A stretch of 64,000 nt of DNA, from the NCBI GenBank assembly GCA_963580455.1, contig OY756961.1:16101001-16165000 (forward strand), given 5' to 3'. Both the position numbers and the translations under genes were made by a program. The DNA is from Euonymus europaeus (taxonomy: Eukaryota > Streptophyta > Magnoliopsida > Celastrales > Celastraceae). Each line of letters begins with the position of its first letter. The stretch's first letter is position 1. Under the pieces are notes generated by a model. It did no database searches. It was not told the DNA's origin and worked only from the letters and a program-made list of their open reading frames with translations. Positions 53,401 through 64,000 of this stretch are shown here, one piece after another.

Positions 53401-54900
53401 CAAATTTTACGAGTATAAGCTTCCTAGATTATTTCGATGCCAAAACACCAACTTTCTATGATAAATGGACGAAACCGTTAAAAGCTCCCCCATAGAGAGT
53501 GTTGAGCGACTTCGAACCATCAAAGTTGCTCGGTGTACAATTTTTATTGTTCTTATATGTCAAATTTTATGAGTATAAGCTTCCTAGATTATTTCGATGC
53601 CAAAACACCAACTTTCTATGACAAATAGAAAAAACCGTCAAAAGCTCCTCCGTAGAGAGAGTTGAGCAACTTCAGACTATTAAAGTAGCTCGGTGTACAA
53701 TTTTTATTGTTCTTATATGTCAAATTTTATGAGTATAAGCTTCCTAGATTATTTCTATGCCAAAATACCAACTTTCTATGACAAATGGTCGAAACCGTTA
53801 AAAGCTCCTTCATATAGAGAGTTGAGCAACTTCGGACCATCAAAGTTGCTCGGTGTACAACTTTTATTGTTCTAATATGTCAAATTTTATGAGTATAAGC
53901 TTCCTAGATTATTTCGATGCCAAAACACCAACTTTCTATGACAAATAGACAAAACCGTCAAAAGCTCCTCCGTAGAGAGAGTTGAGCAACTTCGGACCAT
54001 CAAAGTTGCTCGATGTACAATTTTTATTGTTCTTCTATGTCAAATTTTACGAGTATAAGCTTCCTAGATTATTTCGATGCCAAAACACCAACTTTCTATG
54101 ATAAATGGACGAAACCGTTAAAAGCTCCCCCATAGAGAGTGTTGAGCGACTTCGAACCATCAAAGTTGCTCGGTGTACAATTTTTATTGTTCTTATATGT
54201 CAAATTTTATGAGTATAAGCTTCCTAGATTATTTCGATGCCAAAACACCAACTTTCTATGACAAATAGAAAAAACCGTCAAAAGCTCCTCCGTAGAGAGA
54301 GTTGAGCAACATCGGACCATCAAAGTTGCTCGGTGTACAATTTTTATTGTTCTTCTATGTCAAATTTTACGAGTATAAGCTTCCTAGATTATTTCGATGC
54401 CAAAACACCAACTTTCTATGATAAATGGACGAAACCGTTAAAAGCTCCCCCATAGAGAGTGTTGAGCGACTTCGAACCATCAAAGTTGCTCGGTGTACAA
54501 TTTTTATTGTTCTTATATGTCAAATTTTATGAGTATAAGCTTCCTAGATTATTTCGATGCCAAAACACCAACTTTCTATGACAAATAGAAAAAACCGTCA
54601 AAAGCTCCTCCGTAGAGAGAGTTGAGCAACTTCAGACTATTAAAGTAGCTCGGTGTACAATTTTTATTGTTCTTATATGTCAAATTTTATGAGTATAAGC
54701 TTCCTAGATTATTTCTATGCCAAAACACCAACTTTCTATGACAAATGGACGAAACCGTTAAAAGCTCCTTCATAGAGAGAGTTGAGCAACTTCGGACCAT
54801 CAAAGTTGCTCGGTGTACAACTTTTATTGTTCTAATATGTCAAATTTTATGAGTATAAGCTTTCTAGATTATTTCGATGCCAAAACACCAACTTTCTATG
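53401..54900. repeat. Nested 2-, 4- and 6-monomer expansions
   Basis: The unit pair ATAAATGGACG / CTCCCCCATAGAGAGTG / CTTCGAACC and AAATAGAAAAAACCGTCAAAAGC / CCGTAGAGAG occurs at about 53461, 54101 and 54421, giving offsets of 640, 320 and 960 bp. 53441-53860 and 54401-54820 match closely, including the rare GACTATTAAAGTAGCTCGG unit. An earlier related unit is at 52021. Confidence 0.8.
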
Positions 54901-56289
54901 ACAAATAGACCAAACCGTTAAAAGCTCCTCCATAGAGAGTGTTGAGCGACTTCGGACCATCAAAGTTGCTCGGTGTACAATTTTATTTGTTCTTATATGT
55001 CAAATTTTACGAGTATAAGCTTCACAGATGATTTCGATGCCAAAACACAAACTTTTTATGACAAATAGACAAAACCGTTAAAAGCTCCTCCATAGAGAGA
55101 ATTGAGCAACTTCGGACCATCAAAGTTGCTCGATGTACAATTTTTATTGTTCTTCTATGTCAAATTTTACGAGTATAAGCTTCCCAGGCTATTTCGATGC
55201 CAAAACACCAACTTTCTATGACAAATGGACGAAACCGTTAAAAGCTCCTCCATAGAGAGAGTTGAGCAACTTTGGACCATCAAAGTTGCTCGGTGTACAA
55301 TTTTTATTGTTCTTATATGTCAAATTTATGAGTATAAGCTTCCTAGATTATTTCGATCCCAGAACACCAACTTTCTAAGACAAATGGACAAAACCGTTAA
55401 GAGCTCCTCCATAGAGAGAGTTCAGCGACTTCGGACCATCAAAATTGCTCTATGTACACTTTTTATTGTTCTTCTGTGTCAAATTTTATGAGTATAAGCT
55501 TCTTAGATTATTTCGATGCCAAAACACCAACTTTCTATGATAAATGGAAAAAACCGTTAAGAGCTCCCCAATAGAGAGAGTTGAGCAACTTCGAACCATC
55601 AAAGTTGCTCGGTGTTCAATTTCTATTGTTCTTATATGTCAAATTTTACGAGTATAAGCTTCATAGATTATTTCGATGCCAAAACACCAACTTTGTATAA
55701 CAAATAGAAAAAACCGTAAAAAGCTCCCCCATAGAGAGAGTTGAGCAACTTCGGACTATCAAAGTTGCTCGGGATAGACTTTTTATTGTTCTTCTATGTC
55801 AAATTTTACGAGTATAAGCTTCTTAGATTATTTCGATGCCAAAACACCAACTTTCTATGACAAATGGACAAAACCGCTAAAAGCTCCCCCATAGAGAGTG
55901 TTGAGCGACTTCGAACCATCAAAGTTGCTCGGTGTACAATTTTTATTGTTCTTCTATGTCAAATTTTACGAGTATAAGCTTCCTAGGTTATTTCGATGCC
56001 AAAACACCAACTTTCTATGACAAATGGACGAAACCGTTAAAAGCTCCTCCATAGAGAGAGTTGAGCAACTTCGGACCATCAAAGTTGCTCGGTGTACAAT
56101 TTTTATTGTACTTCTATGTCAAATTTGACGAGTATAAGCTTCCTAGGTTATTTCGATGCCAAAACACCAACTTTCTATGACAAATGGACGAAACCGTTAA
56201 AAGCTCCACCATAGAGAGAGTTGAGCAACTTGGGACCATCAAAGTTGCTCGGTGTACAATTTTTATTGCTCTCATATGTCAAAATTTAC

Positions 56290-57567
56290 GAGTATAAGCT
56301 TCATAGATTATTTCGATGCCAAAACACCAACTTTCTATGACAAATGGACAAAACAGTTAAGAGCTCCTTCATAGAGAGAGTTGAGCGACTTCGGACCATC
56401 AAAATTGCTCTATGTACACTTTTTATTGTTCTTCTATGTCAAATTTTATGAGTATAAGCTTCATAGATTATTTCGATGCCAAAACACCAACTTTCTATGA
56501 CAAATAGACAAAACCGTTAAAAGCTCCTCAATAGAGAGAGTTGAGCAACTTCGAACCATCAAAGTTGATCGGTGTTCAATTTCTATTGTTCTTATATGTC
56601 AAATTTTACGAGTTTAAGCTTCATAGATTATTTCGATGGCAAAACACCAACTTTGTATGCCAAATAGAAAAAACCGTTAAAAGCTCCCCCATACAGAGAG
56701 TTGAGCGACTTCGGACCTTCAAAGTTGCTCGGCGTACAATTTTTATTGTATTTATATGTTAAATTTTACGAGTATAAGCTTCATAGATTATTTCGATGCC
56801 AAAACACCAACTTTCTATGACAAATGGACAAAACCGTTAAAAGCTCCTCCATGAGATTGTTGATCAACTTCGGACCATCAAAGTTGCTCGGTGTACACTT
56901 TTTATTGTTCTTATATGTCAAATTTTATGAGTATAAGCTTCATAGATTATTTCGATGCCAAAACAACAACTTTCTATGACAAATTGACAAAACCGTTAAA
57001 AGCTCCTCCATAGAGAGAGTTGAACAAATCGGACCATCAAAATTGCTCTTTGTACACTTTTTATTGTTCTTCTATATGAAATTTTACTAGTATAAGCTTC
57101 CTAGATTATTTCGATCTCAAAACACCAACATTCTATTACAAATCGACAAAACCGTTAAAAGTTCCTCCATAGAGAGTGTTGAGCGACTTCGGACCATCAA
57201 AGTTGTTCGGTGTACATATTTTATTATTCTTATATGTCAAATTTTACGAGTATAAGCTGCATAGATTATTTCGATGACAAAACAACAACTTTTTATGACA
57301 AATGGACAAAACCGTTAAAAGCTCCTTCATAGAGAGTGTTGAGCGACTTCGGACCTTCAAAATTGCTCTACGTACACTTTTTATTGTTCTTCTATGTCAA
57401 ATTTGACGAGTATAAGCTTCATAGATTATTTCGATGCCAAAACACCAACTTTCTATGACAAATGGACAAAACCGTTAAAAGCTCCCCTCTAGAGAGAGTT
57501 GAGAAACTTCGGACTATCAAAGTTGCTCGGGATAGACTTTTTATTCTTCTTCTATGTCAAATTTTAC
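56290..57567. repeat. 8-monomer tandem duplication, left copy (1,278 bp)
   Basis: Markers in order are AAAACAGTTAAGAGC, GTTCAATTTCTATTG, GATGGCAAAACACC with TTTGTATGCC, a CCATGAGA unit short in its GAGAGAG run, GATCTCAAAACACC, TACATATTTTATTATTC, ATAAGCTGCATAG and CCCCTCTAGAGAG. The whole series restarts exactly 1,278 bp later. Confidence 0.86.
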
Positions 57568-58845
57568 GAGTATAAGCTTCATAGATTATTTCGATGCCAA
57601 AACACCAACTTTCTATGACAAATGGACAAAACAGTTAAGAGCTCCTTCATAGAGAGAATTGAGCGACTTCGGACCATCAAAATTGCTCTATGTACACTTT
57701 TTATTGTTCTTCTATGTCAAATTTTATGAGTATAACCTTCATAGATTATTTCGATGCCAAAACACCAACTTTCTATGACAAATAGACAAAACCGTTAAAA
57801 GCTCCTCAATAGAGAGAGTTGAGCAACTTCGAACCATCAAAGTTGCTCGGTGTTCAATTTCTATTGTATTTATATGTCAAATTTTACGAGTTTAAGCTTC
57901 ATAGATTATTTCGATGGCAAAACACCAACTTTGTATGCCAAATAGAAAAAATCGTTAAAAGCTCCCCCATACAGAGAGTTGAGCGACTTCGGACCTTCAA
58001 AGTTGCTCGGCGTACAATTTTTATTGTATTTATATGTAAAATTTTACGAGTATAAGCTTCATAGATTATTTCGATGCCAAAACACCAACTTTCTATGACA
58101 AATGGACAAAACCGTTAAAAGCTCCTCCATGAGAGAGTTGATCAACTTCGGACCATCAAAGTTGCTCGGTGTACACTTTTTATTGTTCTTATATGTCAAA
58201 TTTTATGAGTATAAGCTTCATAGATTATTTCGATGCCAAAACAACAACTTTCTATGACAAATTGACAAAACCGTTAAAAGCTCCTCCATAGAGAGAGTTG
58301 AATAAATCGGACCATCAAAATTGCTCTTTGTACAATTTTTATTGTTCTTCTATATGAAATTTTACTAGTATAAGCTTCCTAGATTATTTCGATCTCAAAA
58401 CATCAACATTCTATGACAAATCGACAAAACCGTTAAAAGTTCCTCCATAGAGAGTGTTGAGCGACTTCGGACCATCAAAGTTGTTCGGTGTACATATTTT
58501 ATTATTCTTATATGTCAAATTTTACGAGTATAAGCTGCATAGATTATTTCGATGACAAAACAACAACTTTTTATGACAAATGGACAAAACCGTTAAAAGC
58601 TCCTTCATAGAGAGTGTTGAGCGACTTCGGACCTTCAAAATTGCTCTACGTACACTTTTTATTGTTCTTCAATGTCAAATTTGACGAGTATAAGCTTCAT
58701 AGATTATTTCGATGCCAAAACACCAACTTTCTATGACAAATGGACAAAACTGTTAAAAGCTCCCCTCTAGAGAGAGTTGAGAAACTTCGGACTATCAAAG
58801 TTGCTCGGGATAGACTTTTTATTCTTCTTCTATGTCAAATTTTAC
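57568..58845. repeat. 8-monomer tandem duplication, right copy (1,278 bp)
   Basis: The immediately adjacent second copy of the preceding block, same order and same indels. A handful of substitutions are visible (for example AACAAATCGG versus AATAAATCGG). The period is 8 units minus 2 bp because of shared small deletions. Confidence 0.86.
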
Positions 58846-59489
58846 GAGTATAAGCTGCGTAGATTATTTCGATGACAAAACACCAACTTTTTATGACAAA
58901 TGGACAAAACCATTAAATGCTCCCCTCTAGAGAGTGTTGAGCGACTTCGAACCATCAAAGTTGCTCGGTGTACAATTTTTATTGTACTTCTATGTCAAAT
59001 TTTACGAGTATAAGCTTCCTAGGTTATTTCGATGCCAAAACAACAACTTTCTATGACAAATGGACGAAACCGTTAAAAGCACCACCATAGAGAGAGTTGA
59101 GCAACTTCAGACCATCAAAGTTGCTCGGTTTACAATTTTTATTGTTCTCATATGTCAAATTTTCGAGTATAAGCTTCATAGATTATTTCGATGCCAAAAC
59201 ACCAACTTTCTATGACAAATGGATAAAACAGTTAAGAGCTCCTCCATGGAGAGAGTTGAGCGACTTCGGACCATAAAAATTGCTCTATGTACACTTTTTA
59301 TTGTTCTTCTATGTCAATTTTTAGGAGTATAAGCCTCATAGATTATTTCGATGCCAAAACACCAACTTTCTATGACAAATGGACAAAACCGTTAAAAGCT
59401 CCTCAATAGAGAGAGTTGAGCAACTTCGAACCATCAAAGTTGCTCGGTGTTCAATTTCTATTGTTCTTATATGTCAAATTTTACGAGTT

Positions 59490-61070
59490 TAAGCTGCATA
59501 GATTATTTCGATGACAAAACACCAACTTTCTATGAAAAATGACAAAACCGTTAAAAGCTCCTCCATAGAGAGTGTTGAGCGACTTCGGACCTTCAAAGTT
59601 GCTCGGTGTACAATTTTTATTGTTCTTCTATGTCTTATTTTACGAATATAAGCTTCCTAGATTATTTCGATGCCAAAACACCAACTTTCTATGACAAATG
59701 GACAAAACCGTTAAAAGCTCCCCTCTAGAGAGTGTTGAGCGACTTCGGACCATCAAAGTTGTTCGGTGTACATATTTTATTATTCTTATATGTCAAATTT
59801 TACGAGTATAAGCTGCATAGATTATTTCGATGATAAAACACCAACTTTCTATGAAAAATGACAAAACCGTTAAAAGCTCCTCCATAGAGAGAGTTGAACA
59901 ACATCGGACCATCAAAATTGCTCTTTGTACACTTTTTATTGTTCTTCTATGTGAAATTTTACGAGTATAAGCTTCCTAGATTATTCCGATCTCAAAACAC
60001 CAAAATTCTATGACAAATCGACAAAACCGTTAAAAGTTCCTCCATAGAGAGTGTTGAGCGACTTCGGACCATCAAAGTTGTTCGGTGTACATATTTTATT
60101 ATTCTTATATGTCAAATTTTACGAGTATAAGCTGCATAGATTATTTCGATGCCAAAACACCAACTTTCTATGACAAATCGATAAAACCGTTAAAATCCCC
60201 TCCATAGAGAGAGTTGAGCAACTTCAGACCATCAAAATTGCTCTTTGTACAATTTTTATTGTTCTTATATGTCAATTTTTACGAGTATAAGCTTCATAGA
60301 TTATTTCGATTCTAAAACAACAACTTTCTATGACAAATGGACAAAACCGTTAAAAGCTCCTTCATTGAGAGAGTTGAGCAACTTCGGACAATCAAAGTTG
60401 CTAGGTGTACAATTTTTATTGTTCTCATATGTCAAATTTTACGAGTATAAGCTTCATAGATTATTTCGATGCCAAAACAACAACTTTCTATGACAAATGG
60501 ACATAACTGTTAAGAGCTCCTCCATAGAGAGAGTTGAGCAACTTCGGACCATAAAAGTTGCTCGGTGTACACTTTTTATTGTTCTTATATGTCAAATTTT
60601 ATTAGTCTAAACTTCATAGATTATTTCGATGCTAAAACAACAACTTTCTATGACAAATCGACAAAACCGTTAAAAGCTCCTCCATAGAGAGAGTTGAACA
60701 ACTTCAGACCATCAAAATTGCTCTTTATACACTTTTTATTGTTCTTCTATGTGAAATTTTTACGAGTATAAGCTTCCTAGATTATTTCGATGTCAAAACA
60801 CCAACTTTCTATGACAAATGGACAAAACCGTTAAAAGCTCCTCCATAGAGAGTGTTGAGCGACTTCGGACCATCAGAGTTGTTCGGTGTACAATTTTTAT
60901 TGTTCTTATATGTCAAATTTTAAGAGTATAAGCTGCATAGATTATTTCGATTCCTAAACACCAACTTTCTATGACAAATCGAGAAAACCGTTAAAAGCTC
61001 ATCCAGAGAGAGAGTTGAGCAACTTCGGACCATCAAAATAGCTCTTTGTAAAATTTTTATTGTTCTCATA
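59490..61070. repeat. 17-monomer-spaced duplication, left copy (~1.58 kb)
   Basis: This block recurs at +2,718 bp (17 monomers minus 2). Markers are CTATGAAAAATGACAAAACC (1 bp short), ATGTCTTATTTTACGAATATAAG, CTCTAGAGAGTG, TACATATTTTATTATTC, TCCCCTCCATAG, TTGCTAGGTG, ACATAACTGTTAAG, TTATTAGTCTAA and CTCATCCAGAGAG. Confidence 0.85.
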
Positions 61071-62207
61071 TGTCAAATTTACGAGTATAAGCTTCATAGA
61101 TTATTTCGATGCCAAAACACCAACTTTCTATGACAAATGGATAAAACAGTTAAGAGCTCCTCCATAGAGAGAGTTGAGCGACTTCGGACCATAAAAATTG
61201 CTCTATGTACACTTTTTATTGTTCTTCTATGTCAAATTTTATGAGTATAAGCTTCATAGATTATTTCGATGCCAAAACACCAACTTTCTATGACAAATGG
61301 ACAAAACCGTTAAAAGCTCCTCAATAGAGAGAGTTGAGCAACTTCGAACCATCAAAGTTGCTCGGTGTTCAATTTCTATTGTTCTTATATGTCAAATTTT
61401 ACGAGTTTAAGCTTCATAGATTATTTCGATGCCAAAACACCAACTTTGTATGACAAATAGAAAAAACCGTTAAAAGCTCCCCCATAGAGAGAGTTGAGCA
61501 ACTTCTGACTATCAAAGTTGCTCAGGATAGACTTTTTATTGTTCTTCTATGTCAAATTTTACGAGTATAAGCTTCCTTAGATTATTTCGATGACAGAACA
61601 CCAACTTTCTATGAAAAATGGACAAAACCGTTAAAAGCTCCTCCATAGAGGGTGTTGAGCGACTTCGGACCTTCAAAGTTGCTCGGCGTACAATTTTTAT
61701 TGTTCTTATATGTCAAATTTTACGAGTATAAGCTTCATAGATTATTTCGATGCCAAAACACCAACTTTCTATGACAAAAGGACAAAACCGTTAAAAGCTC
61801 CTCCATGAGAGAGTTGATCAACTTCGGACCATCAAAGTTGCTCGGTGTACACTTTTTATTGTTCTTATATGTCAAATTTTATGAGTATAAGCTTCATAGA
61901 TTATTTCGATGCCAAAACAACAACTTTCTATGACAAATCGACAAAACCTTTAAAAGCTCCTCCATAGAGAAAGTTGAACAACATCGGACCATCAAAATTG
62001 CTCTTTGTACACTTTTTATTGTTCTTCTATGTGAAATTTTACGAGTATAAGCTTCCTAGATTATTTCGATCTCAAAACACCAACATTCTATGACAAATCG
62101 ACAAAACCGTTAAAAGTTCCTCCATAGAGAGTGTTGAGTGATTTCGGACCATCAAAGTTGTTCGGTGTACATATTTTATTATTCTTATATGTCAAATTTT
62201 ACGAGTA

Positions 62208-63788
62208 TAAGCTGCATAGATTATTTCGATGACAAAACACCAACTTTCTATGAAAAATGACAAAACCGTTAAAAGCTCCTCCATAGAGAGTGTTGAGCGA
62301 CTTCGGACCTTCAAAGTTGCTCGGTGTACAATTTTTATTGTTCTTCTATGTCTTATTTTACGAATATAAGCTTCCTAGATTATTTCGATGCCAAAACACC
62401 AACTTTCTATGACAAATGGACAAAACCGTTAAAAGCTCCACTCTAGAGAGTGTTGAGCGACTTCGGACCATCAAAGTTGTTCGGTGTACATATTTTATTA
62501 TTCTTATATGTCAAATTTTACGAGTATAAGCTGCATAGATTATTTCGATGACAAAACACCAACTTTCTATGAAAAATGACAAAACCGTTAAAAGCTCCTC
62601 CATAGAGAGAGTTGAACAACATCGGACCATCAAAATTGCTCTTTGTACACTTTTTATTGTTCTTCTATGTGAAATTTTACGAGTATAAGCTTCCTAGATT
62701 ATTTCGATCTCAAAACACCAACATTCTATGATAAATCGACAAAACCGTTAAAAGTTCCTCCATAGAGAGTGTTGAGCGACTTCGGACCATCAAAGTCGTT
62801 CGGTGTACATATTTTATTATTCTTATATGTCGAATTTTACGAGTATAAGCTGCATAGATTATTTCGATGCCAAAACACCAACTTTCTATGACAAATCGAC
62901 AAAACCGTTAAAATCCCCTCCATAGAGAGAGTTGAGCAACTTCAGACCATCAAAATTGCTCTTTGTACAATTTTTATTGTTCTTATATGTCAATTTTTAC
63001 GAGTATAAGCTTCATAGATTATTTCGATTCTAAAACAACAACTTTCTATGACAAATGGACAAAACCGTTAAAAGCTCCTTCATAGAGAGAGTTGAGCAAC
63101 TTCGGACAATCAAAGTTGCTAGGTGTACAATTTTTATTGTTCTCATATGTCAAATTTTACGAGTATAAGCTTCATAGATTATTTCGATGCCAAAACACCA
63201 ACTTTCTATGACAAATGGACATAACTGTTAAGAGCTCCTCCATAGAGAGAGTTGAGCAACTTCGGACCATAAAAGTTGCTCGGTGTACACTTTTTATTGT
63301 TCTTATATGTCAAATTTTATTAGTCTAAGCTTCATAGATTATTTCGATGCTAAAACAACAACTTTCTATGACAAATCGACAAAACCGTTAAAAGCTCCTC
63401 CATAGAGAGAGTTGAACAACTTCAGACCATCAAAATTGCTCTTTATACACTTTTTATTGTTCTTCTATGTGAAATTTTTACGAGTATATGCTTCCTAGAT
63501 TATTTCGATGTCAAAACACCAACTTTCTATGACAAATGGACAAAACCGTTAAAAGCTCCTCCATAGAGAGTGTTGAGCGACTTCGGACCATCAGAGTTGT
63601 TCGGTGTACAATTTTTATTGTTCTTATATGTCAAATTTTACGAGTATAAGCTGCATAGATTATTTGGATTCCTAAACACCAACTTTCTATGACAAATCGA
63701 CAAAACCGTTAAAAGCTCATCCAGAGAGAGAGTTGAGCAACTTCGGACCATCAAAATAGCTCTTTGTAAAATTTTTATTGTTCTTAGA
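62208..63788. repeat. 17-monomer-spaced duplication, right copy (~1.58 kb)
   Basis: Same marker order as 59490-61070 at +2,718 bp. It diverges near 63788 (TTCTTAGATG versus TTCTCATATG). The segment between the two copies (61071-62207) contains units shared with about 59200-59480, such as ATAAAACAGTTAAGAGC and GTTCAATTTCTATTG. Confidence 0.85.
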
Positions 63789-64000
63789 TGTCAAATTTTA
63801 CGAGTAAAAGCTTCATAGATTATTTCGATGCTAAAACACCAACTTTCTACAACAAATGGACAAAACCATTAAACGCTCCTCCATAGAGAGAGTTGAGCAA
63901 CTTCGAACCATCAAAGTTGCTCGGTGTACAATTTTTATTGTTCTTATATGTCAAATTTTACGAGTATAAGCTTCATAGATTATTTCGATGCCAAAACACC

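Larger units (their letters stand above)
1..64000. repeat. Tandem satellite array, ~160-bp monomer, about 400 units
   Basis: The whole window is one head-to-tail array. Fixed landmarks recur every 160 bp: the HindIII site AAGCTT, TTTCGATG, CCAACTTTCTATGACAAATG, GAGCAACTTCGGACC and GTCAAATTTTA. The first AAGCTT is at 110 and the last at 63968. That distance equals 400 units of 160 bp once three large internal deletions (40, 64 and 45 bp) and a few 1-3 bp indels are allowed for. All units read in the same direction and I saw no inversion. Nothing non-satellite interrupts the array, and it runs off both ends of the window, so the true array is longer. Satellites of this length typically sit in centromeric or pericentromeric heterochromatin; that location is inferred here. 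I do not recognise the family name. Confidence 0.98.

Noticed and set aside
546..60493. Dozens of similar 60-88-codon open frames on the + strand, translating to MYTFYCS- or FYDKWTKP-like peptides
   Set aside because: They are the same satellite sequence read in shifting frames. The 160-bp unit is 1 mod 3, the frames end at the TGA conserved in CTATGACAAATGG, and variants are CpG decay and indels rather than codon-structured changes. No coding signal.
1..64000. CRISPR array
   Set aside because: The repeats are 160 bp and contiguous, with no unique spacers between them and no cas genes.
1..64000. Embedded retrotransposon, IS element or telomere repeat
   Set aside because: No break in the 160-bp rhythm long enough to hold one was seen. 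The only large departures are three deletions, and no telomere-type short repeat was found.
1..64000. tRNA, rRNA or other structured RNA genes
   Set aside because: No segment departs from the satellite consensus, and the monomer lacks tRNA A/B-box arrangement or 5S-like sequence.
1..64000. Assignment to a specific named plant satellite family of similar unit length
   Set aside because: Several families have units near 159-160 bp, but I cannot match this sequence to any of them from memory with confidence; a database search would decide.

Overview
This 64 kb window is one uninterrupted block of tandem satellite DNA. A roughly 160-bp, AT-rich monomer (a representative unit is about 36% GC) is repeated head-to-tail, always in the same orientation, about 400 times from the first base to the last. 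I can support no protein gene, RNA gene, transposon, CRISPR array, origin or promoter. The many short open frames (60-88 codons) all translate the same satellite sequence in rotating frames and end at a TGA conserved in every monomer. They are not genes.

The organism is eukaryotic: megabase-style satellite arrays with higher-order structure are not found in bacteria or phage. The unit is close to a nucleosome repeat in length, and every CpG in it shows frequent TG/CA derivatives, the mark of methylated cytosine. Together these suggest a methylating genome, most likely a flowering plant, and a centromeric or pericentromeric (heterochromatic) location. I do not recognise the satellite family by sequence. 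The host and the centromere assignment are inference.

Layout: the array is a mosaic of locally amplified higher-order repeats (HORs), each domain with private diagnostic variants. About 1-5 kb: 12-mer and 3-mer duplications. About 5.75-13.0 kb: three full copies and one partial copy of a 14/15-monomer HOR (2,403 / 2,243 / 2,403 bp spacing). About 13-17 kb: a mixed zone with small duplications and a 120-bp truncated monomer. About 17-31 kb: a largely alternating A-type/C-type dimer zone with 20-mer and 12-mer duplications and a 96-bp truncated monomer. About 31.2-34.0 kb: 5/3/5-monomer spacing. About 34.0-49.2 kb: a very long HOR (25, 11, 23 and 28 monomers, then short partial copies) including a 3.7 kb stretch copied almost unchanged 5,445 bp away. 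About 49.2-52 kb: patchwork derived from the two preceding domains, with a 115-bp truncated monomer. About 52-56.3 kb: short 2-, 4- and 6-monomer expansions. About 56.3-64 kb: a clean 8-monomer tandem duplication (1,278 bp) and a 17-monomer-spaced duplication (2,718 bp).

There is no operon or pathway here. The biology is that of a satellite array: unequal exchange, local homogenisation, CpG decay, and a conserved inverted repeat in the monomer that could form a cruciform or be a protein-binding site. All comparisons were made by eye, so percentages and junctions are approximate.
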